From a virus: DNA of 27,766 nt. Shown here in pieces: positions 22,560 through 27,766 of this stretch. Positions within the stretch are counted from its first letter, which is position 1; each line of letters opens with the position of its first letter. The notes under the pieces are model-generated. The model ran no database searches. It had not been told where the DNA came from and was given only the letters and a program-made list of their open reading frames with translations. The DNA lies in the IMG/VR virus record IMGVR_UViG_3300031658_000083, positions 1-27,766 of that record, one strand, 5' to 3'. A program made the position numbers and the translations under genes.

Positions 22560-23552
22560 TTATAAGACTAACCGGCCATCTTTTAACATGGCTTCAGCTT
22601 GATTGCATATACCAACAACTGGGCAATAACGACATGCTTTTACCTCACCGGGTACAGTTTTAATAATACCAACATCACCATCACTGGCTTTGCGGATTAG
22701 TGCTTCATCAAGAACATCAAAGTTCTTAGTGGCACGGGTCATAGCTTTAGGGTTTTTATAGTATTTATGGACTGTTTTAGAGGCCCATAATTCTTCATCA
22801 GTACATTCCGGAAGCATCTCCTGTGGAGCATCAGCGAGGGCCTCATAGGCCTCAAGCTTGTTCTTGATCCAGTTCTCTGTCTCTTCATCAGACCATAGCT
22901 CATAGCGCTTAGTGAGCACCTTGAGAGGAGGATACTGCTTAGGATCCTGTCGAGCTTTGGCAGCCGACCAATCAGTAAAGATATAATTGATGTTGATGTA
23001 ATCAGAGGTGATCTTATCAGGATTTAGCCATTTATAAATACTGCCCTGAATAGTGTAATTCAGAGAATTACTGTCATAAATGTAAGTCCAAACACTGGTA
23101 GATTTATAATCGTTAAGTGTTCCGTCTAATACCAGATCATATTTACCAGTAACGTAGAAGCTTAGTATTTGCTTTTCAGCACGTTGCTCTACATAAACAG
23201 GAATTTGTCCTTCTTTTAATGTGCCTGGTGCAGGGTTAACTACAATACGCTCAACAGCATCATCAGAGGCGCCTAGCACCTTAAGAGCTTTGGCAATATT
23301 ATTATGGTCTGTCCAAGCTTCTTCACAACCTGTATGAATAGCCTGCCCCATTCTAGAGGCAACCAAGTCAGAGATATCTACAGACTTCATAAGCTGCTTA
23401 TTCTGTTGAGATAAAACTAGCTGCCTGAGTGGGCGTATTAATCCAGTTGCGCTGACAGAATTAGGACGATCATCGTGATCATAATCGTCATAGATTAAGA
23501 ATACCGCTAATGCTAGCGAAATGTCATGCTTATTTGTGTATTTTAAAGCCAT
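22560..23552 (-). CDS. RecB/Cas4-type PD-(D/E)XK nuclease with Fe-S cysteines
   Basis: 330 residues. H73 and C76 lie in AIHTGCEEA. The nuclease core is KYDLVLDGTLNDYK (D139/D143, D148, K150), followed by Q169 in YTIQGSIYKWL. CRYCPVVGIC at the C-terminus supplies C307, C310 and C316. The one-plus-three cysteine arrangement matches the 4Fe-4S cluster of Cas4/AddB-like nucleases, which cut single-stranded ends. N4-like phages have an exonuclease of this kind beside primase and polymerase. Likely roles are recombination or host DNA degradation. The gene begins in a TAATG overlap with the MazG-like gene and ends 8 bp before tRNA-Arg. Confidence 0.88.
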   Translation of the reverse strand: MALKYTNKHDISLALAVFLIYDDYDHDDRPNSVSATGLIRPLRQLVLSQQNKQLMKSVDISDLVASRMGQAIHTGCEEAWTDHNNIAKALKVLGASDDAVERIVVNPAPGTLKEGQIPVYVEQRAEKQILSFYVTGKYDLVLDGTLNDYKSTSVWTYIYDSNSLNYTIQGSIYKWLNPDKITSDYININYIFTDWSAAKARQDPKQYPPLKVLTKRYELWSDEETENWIKNKLEAYEALADAPQEMLPECTDEELWASKTVHKYYKNPKAMTRATKNFDVLDEALIRKASDGDVGIIKTVPGEVKACRYCPVVGICNQAEAMLKDGRLVL

Positions 23553-23863
23553 TATTTTACCTTATTTTTTAAATATGTGCCATTAGGCCCAAAGGTTTCT
23601 AATTTAGTTAATTTGTTTCCAATAGCCGTATTGATCATATCTTCGGGTATTCCTAGCAATTTAATACATGCAAGCAGATCCCCAATTTCTATAGCTAAAA
23701 CACGCCAATTTGGTAAACCATTATAGTAAGTATGGTGATGATCATGTGCCCCAAATCGTTTTATTTTTGTGATAGCCTGAATGACTTCAGCAGATTCTTC
23801 TATAATTAAATCAAGATATTCTTCATTTAATTGGGGAGGTTGGGGATTATCTGAATCAGACAT
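23552..23863 (-). CDS. MazG-like nucleotide pyrophosphohydrolase
   Basis: 103 residues. The metal-binding signature of all-alpha NTP pyrophosphatases is visible: E22-E23-x-x-E26 in IEESAEVIQA, and E59-x-x-D62 in AIEIGDLLACI. The short length fits single-domain phage MazG-like proteins. These cleave NTPs or related nucleotides to the monophosphate and pyrophosphate. Here the product could feed the HAD nucleotidase encoded later in the same direction. The start overlaps the end of the helicase gene by 8 bp. Confidence 0.78.
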   Translation of the reverse strand: MSDSDNPQPPQLNEEYLDLIIEESAEVIQAITKIKRFGAHDHHHTYYNGLPNWRVLAIEIGDLLACIKLLGIPEDMINTAIGNKLTKLETFGPNGTYLKNKVK

Positions 23864-25145
23864 TTACGTACACGTTCTTGCTGGCTCGAGTTAGGGCAAC
23901 ATACATTAGCCGAGCTTTAGTAGCTTCGTCTCGGCATTTATTGATGTTGACTCTATCGATGAATACAGCAGGAAATGTGCCTCCTTGAGCCTTATGGGTT
24001 GTGCCAGCAAAGGGTGGACGGAGATCCGCCAGGGAGTTCTTTGTATCATAGAACTGCACCCATGCTGCCTTGGATTTACTAGCAATAGCTTCAGATTTTA
24101 ATTCATTTAATACTTTGTCAGCCGCCCCCTTATTCATAGGGCAAAATACTGATTTTTCTCGAGATCTGGTGAACTTATTATAGTCCCCTGATACCCGGAC
24201 ACTATACCCAGGTATACCACAATGTTCTGCTTGGATAAAGGACTTAACAAATACTATTTCATTGTTAGTGAGGACAATGTGGTCACCCTGTTTGACTATG
24301 CTATTAGCTATCAACCGCTCATCTTCATAGAAGGGTTCTATGCTATCTTCAAGGAAGTATGCAGCCTTACGAATCATGGCATTATAATTAATAGCAGATT
24401 CATTAGTGTAGGTGCAGAGCGGGGTGTCTATTACGGCACCGGCATCATAAGCCATATATTTTTTAACAAATTGAGTTACAAATTCAGCATGCGGTAATAC
24501 AGTGATACCTTCACCAGCAGCATTTAAATTTGTTTCAATAATAGGCATATCTTGACGCTGGCCTTTAATGAATTCACGGAATTCAATAGCTTTCTCTAGA
24601 ATAGGATTACCACCTGCTTGACGATGAACTTTAGTTAATGTGAATGTGGCCAATGTGCCATCAAATATACTGCAGATATCTTTTGGAGGCGGTAGTTGAT
24701 ATGGATCCCCTACAAATAATATTTTAAGGCGTTTCTTTTGGACAGTAGTTACCATAGCTTTAAGGAATAAATTACCAATCATGGATCCTTCATCAACAAC
24801 CACAACTGAGCCATTAGGTATTAGACATATGCCTGCAGGTTTCAGGGTCTCTTTGCCAAATCTGGTTACTGAGGGCTTAAGTTTGAATGCCGCATGCGCA
24901 GTAATGACCTCATGTCCAACAACGTCTGATAGTACTGATGCAGCCCTATGAGTGCTGGCGCATAGCTCAATATTAATATCAGGTTCCCGTGCCCAAATTT
25001 CTTGGATTAGTTCTTTAACCACGGTAGTTTTACCAGTACCTGCTGAGCCTGTAAGTACAGCTAAAGCATGGGCATCTGTATCAAGTAGCGCATCACAAAT
25101 ACCTTGTACTGCGTCAGTTTGATCCTGTGATAATTGAAAGCTCAT
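23856..25145 (-). CDS. SF1 DNA helicase (Dda/RecD2-like)
   Basis: 429 residues with the SF1B motif series: GSAGTGKT (33-40), THRAA (65-69), VVVDEGSM (D118, E119), GDPYQLPP (146-153), VHRQ (about 173), THKAQGGTF near 380, and YVALTRAS (about 415-422). T4 Dda is the best-known relative of this length: a 5'-3' helicase that helps start replication and strips proteins from DNA. The gene lies directly after the polymerase C-half and overlaps it by 32 bp. AGGAAA precedes the ATG. A replication role with polymerase and primase is well supported. Confidence 0.92.
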   Translation of the reverse strand: MSFQLSQDQTDAVQGICDALLDTDAHALAVLTGSAGTGKTTVVKELIQEIWAREPDINIELCASTHRAASVLSDVVGHEVITAHAAFKLKPSVTRFGKETLKPAGICLIPNGSVVVVDEGSMIGNLFLKAMVTTVQKKRLKILFVGDPYQLPPPKDICSIFDGTLATFTLTKVHRQAGGNPILEKAIEFREFIKGQRQDMPIIETNLNAAGEGITVLPHAEFVTQFVKKYMAYDAGAVIDTPLCTYTNESAINYNAMIRKAAYFLEDSIEPFYEDERLIANSIVKQGDHIVLTNNEIVFVKSFIQAEHCGIPGYSVRVSGDYNKFTRSREKSVFCPMNKGAADKVLNELKSEAIASKSKAAWVQFYDTKNSLADLRPPFAGTTHKAQGGTFPAVFIDRVNINKCRDEATKARLMYVALTRASKNVYVNV

Positions 25146-26115
25146 TTTGTATTTCCTCGATAGTAGCCTTGTTAGGCAGTGTTTGTAACTTGTGCCAAGA
25201 TTTACCTATCTCGAGTGAGGCCGACAATATGACATCAGTAGATCTGATGTCAGGATCGTCTTGCCATTCCATCTCTTCAATAAGCACATCATTTAAAAAT
25301 TTAATATATTTTGGGTCATTCTTTATTAAGAAATACCCAGCATCATGAATCATGTTAATTGGTAGTATTACTGTGGCATACCCGGCTCGTTCAATTCGGT
25401 TATTAGTAGCAATCATTGCCCGATTAAGCAGCATGCCCCAAGACTGTGTCACTGCATTATTAGCGCTGCGAGCTTCAGCCTCTGCTTCATATGGGGTTTT
25501 AGAATTACCCAGAATACATTTTGATATTATCGGAGTTCTTAGCTTAAGCCCAAAGGCACATTCTACATACCCGTGCTTAATCATAAATTGCTTATTACGT
25601 TCGTTAAATTCCCCTGATACTTTATAAAGTTCATGAAATGCATTCTCTATTTCAATAGCTTTTTCCATTGGAAACCCGCTCCGCTTATGCAGAGTATAGG
25701 CAGTGCCCATATACTGTAGAGCGAAGGTGGGTTTCTTGGAATCTTGTCTTAAGATAGGGTATTTAGTAGCAATAGAATTGATGCTGCTAACATCATTAGG
25801 ATCGATGTCAGGCATTTGATCTGTAAAGTATTTCTGAGCTCTCATAGAGTGCCCATCATAGCCATCAGTATAGACCTTAATCCTGTTAGGATCCTGGCTC
25901 TTAATAGCTCCAATCTTCTCCTCTAAAGCATCGAAGTCAGCTCCTGCAAATAACCACCCACCTTCGTAGGAGACAGCCCCCTGAACCTGATCTTGTAGAT
26001 CTGGGGGTAATTTAATTAGTAATTGCCCGTATTGTTGAATATCCTTTATTTCGCCTTTATGTATTAATTGGTCTAATTTTTGAAGAGTATTATTTATCTC
26101 GGTGCTGTAATTCAT
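25114..26115 (-). CDS. DNA polymerase I family, C-terminal polymerase half of a split gene
   Basis: 333 residues holding the entire polymerase core. Motif A is GADFDALEEKI (D60, E65), motif B is RQDSKKPTFALQYMG (R123, K127/K128, Y135, G137), and motif C is MIHDAGY (H257, D258). It lacks the exonuclease domain, which is encoded by the gene at 26597-27766. The first about 50 residues have no clear motif and may form the contact with the other half. The likely ribosome site is AGGAG 13 bases upstream, or a GGA nearer the ATG, both inside the HNH gene. The start overlaps that gene by 26 bp, and the reading frame differs from the N-half by one base. Confidence 0.9.
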   Translation of the reverse strand: MNYSTEINNTLQKLDQLIHKGEIKDIQQYGQLLIKLPPDLQDQVQGAVSYEGGWLFAGADFDALEEKIGAIKSQDPNRIKVYTDGYDGHSMRAQKYFTDQMPDIDPNDVSSINSIATKYPILRQDSKKPTFALQYMGTAYTLHKRSGFPMEKAIEIENAFHELYKVSGEFNERNKQFMIKHGYVECAFGLKLRTPIISKCILGNSKTPYEAEAEARSANNAVTQSWGMLLNRAMIATNNRIERAGYATVILPINMIHDAGYFLIKNDPKYIKFLNDVLIEEMEWQDDPDIRSTDVILSASLEIGKSWHKLQTLPNKATIEEIQNELSIITGSN

Positions 26116-26584
26116 AGATCCGCAAATGCTCCTCTAACCCATGTTCAACAAAATATGCTTTGCGGGCTTCATGCCCCTCTTCTGCTGTCAGGAATTTACC
26201 TATTTCTTTTCTTTTCTTATTAACGGTAACCGTAGCTACCCATTTCTTTTTAACGCTGTGCCAGCTAACGCCAACATACCCAGAAGTATTTAATACTGAT
26301 TTACCTCTATTTCCTGCTTGCGCAGCTAAAGGAATCCAGGTGCAATTAGAGGGGTTATACCCTTTTGTGAAATCTACACGCTCAATTGTAAGTTTGTCGG
26401 TATACCCGTGTAATAGTGCCCACGCCATAAATTCTCGCCAGGAATTACGCCATGATTCACAAACTACAATACCTTTGCCCCCGTATTTATAATACCCAGA
26501 ATGTGTAGGTAAATGGCAACGAGCTACCATAGATTCCCACGTTCTAAATAGGCGAGTAGCTTTTATTCGATGGTTTGTTGACAT
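26090..26584 (-). CDS. HNH/AP2 free-standing homing endonuclease inside the DNA polymerase
   Basis: 164 residues from the ATG at 26584, chosen because GGAG lies 6 bases upstream; another ATG at 26596 directly follows the polymerase N-half stop. The N-terminal part has the family pattern RTWESMVARCH, YKYGGKGI and CESWRNSW, then TIERVDFTKGYNPSNCTWI, the HNH core. Residues about 102-150 (SGYVGVSWHSVKKKWVATV) are an AP2 DNA-binding domain. Such mobile endonucleases cut the allele that lacks them and spread by repair. It separates the two polymerase halves and overlaps the start of the C-half. It is co-oriented and probably co-transcribed with both. Confidence 0.9.
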   Translation of the reverse strand: MSTNHRIKATRLFRTWESMVARCHLPTHSGYYKYGGKGIVVCESWRNSWREFMAWALLHGYTDKLTIERVDFTKGYNPSNCTWIPLAAQAGNRGKSVLNTSGYVGVSWHSVKKKWVATVTVNKKRKEIGKFLTAEEGHEARKAYFVEHGLEEHLRIYELQHRDK

Positions 26585-26596
26585 AGTTAGCTCCAT

Positions 26597-27766
26597 TTAA
26601 AGGTTAGTGGCAGAGGCCATAATATCAGCCCATTTATCTTTGTCAACTAAGTACTTCGGCCCAGGCGCCACTATGCAGCTTTTAACTAATTTACCCATTG
26701 GTCCCTGAGCAGGTAGATTTGTAAGGTTAGGTGAATTACTGGATAGTCTCCCTGACTGAGTACCGCCTAATTTAAGATTACCATGAAGAAAATATACTTC
26801 CTTCATAAATGCTTTAATGAAGGTACCATTAATCTTGCTGTTATCAGCCAGCTCTATGACAAAGTCTAATAGATCTAAAATATCCTGGTCTTGGGTATGA
26901 TTCTTTAGATCCTCTAGTACATCAGCGCCAGTGCCTGCTGCCCCTGATTTTGTTTTTTCTAAGATAGGTAAGCCAAGCATATCAAATAATAATTTAATTA
27001 ACTGAGGGCCACTATTTGGGTTGAACTCAACATCTTTAAAGTCATCCACTGTTTTTACAAGTTTGACTAATTTAGCATTAGCCTTCTCGCAGGTATCTAT
27101 TTTCAATTGTATATTGAAAGCAATAACATGAGTGTTTAACTGTATTTGTTGCTCGAGAGCCCTCTCTTTGGCAGCTAAGATCTTATGAACTTCAGCGACC
27201 CTATCAGGGTCCATAGGGAGACCCACCAGCATCATCTTGAGCAGCGGGTATAGGCTGGGCTGGAATATCTCCAAATATGGCCTAGATGTTAGCTCTACAT
27301 GGTATTTTTCATATAGATACACAGTACCTAGTACATCAATTAGGTTATATTCGAGTATTTCTTTTTTGGTGTGTTTGGTAATATCTTCGATCTCAATCGC
27401 GTAATTACCTACATATTCTAAAGCACATTCTTTGAGCCCCAATGCTACCTGAGTGGTAGCATTTTTAGCCAAGTAAGCCATGAGCATTGTATCGTCGAAT
27501 GTTCTAAAATAATTAAGACCCTCCATCATACCAGCGTAATCAGTGGCATGCTTCATCCACAAGCTTCTGATTAATAACTTGGCATCAAATAAGCCACCAT
27601 GGAATATTAATTTGCCTTTGTAATTTTGGAGGAATTCTTTTAGATAAAATAACCCATTGATATCTAAATCGATGGCCACGCCATCATGTTTAGTCCAAGC
27701 AAAAGCTATTGATACTATTTTAGAATCTAGCTCTAGCCCGGTAGTTTCAATGTCAGCAGCAAGAAC
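26597..27766 (-). CDS. DNA polymerase I family, N-terminal exonuclease half (5' end outside window)
   Basis: 389 residues are visible and the frame is open to the right edge. The end of the window adds the Exo I motif, AADIETTGL (D and E at visible residues 5 and 7), upstream of a GTG at 27679 that could be mistaken for a start. Exo II appears in FHGGLFDAKLL and Exo III in YNLIDVLGTVYL, so 3'-5' proofreading is probably active. The palm start GGTQSGRLSSNSPNLTNLPA is present, but the chain stops in ATNL before motif A. The polymerase motifs are in the downstream gene. Its TAA lies 12 bp before the HNH start. The natural start is not in the window. Confidence 0.92.
   Translation of the reverse strand, partial: VLAADIETTGLELDSKIVSIAFAWTKHDGVAIDLDINGLFYLKEFLQNYKGKLIFHGGLFDAKLLIRSLWMKHATDYAGMMEGLNYFRTFDDTMLMAYLAKNATTQVALGLKECALEYVGNYAIEIEDITKHTKKEILEYNLIDVLGTVYLYEKYHVELTSRPYLEIFQPSLYPLLKMMLVGLPMDPDRVAEVHKILAAKERALEQQIQLNTHVIAFNIQLKIDTCEKANAKLVKLVKTVDDFKDVEFNPNSGPQLIKLLFDMLGLPILEKTKSGAAGTGADVLEDLKNHTQDQDILDLLDFVIELADNSKINGTFIKAFMKEVYFLHGNLKLGGTQSGRLSSNSPNLTNLPAQGPMGKLVKSCIVAPGPKYLVDKDKWADIMASATNL

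Noticed and set aside
26597-27679. GTG at 27679 as the start of the polymerase N-half
   Set aside because: The frame continues upstream to the window edge and includes the Exo I motif DIETTGL.
1-27766. CRISPR array, insertion sequence or integrase
   Set aside because: No regularly spaced direct repeats, transposase or recombinase motifs were seen; the only mobile gene recognised is the HNH/AP2 endonuclease.

Overview
The window is phage DNA. It most likely comes from an N4-like podovirus (Schitoviridae-type layout) of a Gram-negative host; the host cannot be named from the sequence. The best evidence is a 3491-residue plus-strand protein with the motifs of the N4 virion-encapsidated RNA polymerase (vRNAP), in N4-like spacing. 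It converges on a minus-strand block holding a single-stranded DNA-binding protein, RuvC-like resolvase, primase-helicase, RecB/Cas4-type nuclease, SF1 helicase and family A DNA polymerase. The DNA is AT-rich and densely packed, with many 1-8 bp overlaps between genes.

Plus strand, 1-11993: the end of a lysine/alanine-rich, probably virion, protein (open at the left edge), then the giant vRNAP. The vRNAP has an N-terminal region, an acidic linker, a T7-type RNA polymerase core and a very long C-terminal region that contains an HExxH metallopeptidase-like motif. Its stop codon overlaps the stop of the converging minus-strand gene by 4 bp.

Minus strand, read right to left from 27766 to 11990: (1) DNA polymerase split into an exonuclease half and a polymerase half by a free-standing HNH/AP2 homing endonuclease; (2) Dda/RecD-like helicase, MazG-like pyrophosphohydrolase and Fe-S nuclease; (3) tRNA-Arg, a small protein, the primase-helicase and a conserved phage protein; (4) a 55-residue gene whose end overlaps a tRNA-Cys, then a tRNA-Pro with an abnormal anticodon loop; (5) a 675-residue conserved phage protein and its small partner; (6) a spacer with scrambled tRNA pieces; (7) two small proteins, a HAD deoxynucleotidase and a RecA-fold ATPase; (8) a 260-bp non-coding island of stacked RNA/DNA structures; (9) a small protein, then a promoter-led cassette of SSB, resolvase, acidic protein and a small membrane protein.

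Together the minus block is a replication, recombination and nucleotide-supply module. The plus block encodes proteins packaged in the particle. In N4 the vRNAP is injected with the genome to transcribe early genes, and the SSB also takes part in transcription switching. A 7-bp stem/3-nt loop palindrome at 14714-14730 has the geometry of N4 vRNAP promoters and may link the two halves. The strongest leads are the split polymerase, the metallopeptidase-like motif in the vRNAP, the structured island at 14502-14747, the apparently permuted tRNA pieces at 16558-16616, and the tRNA-Pro loop.
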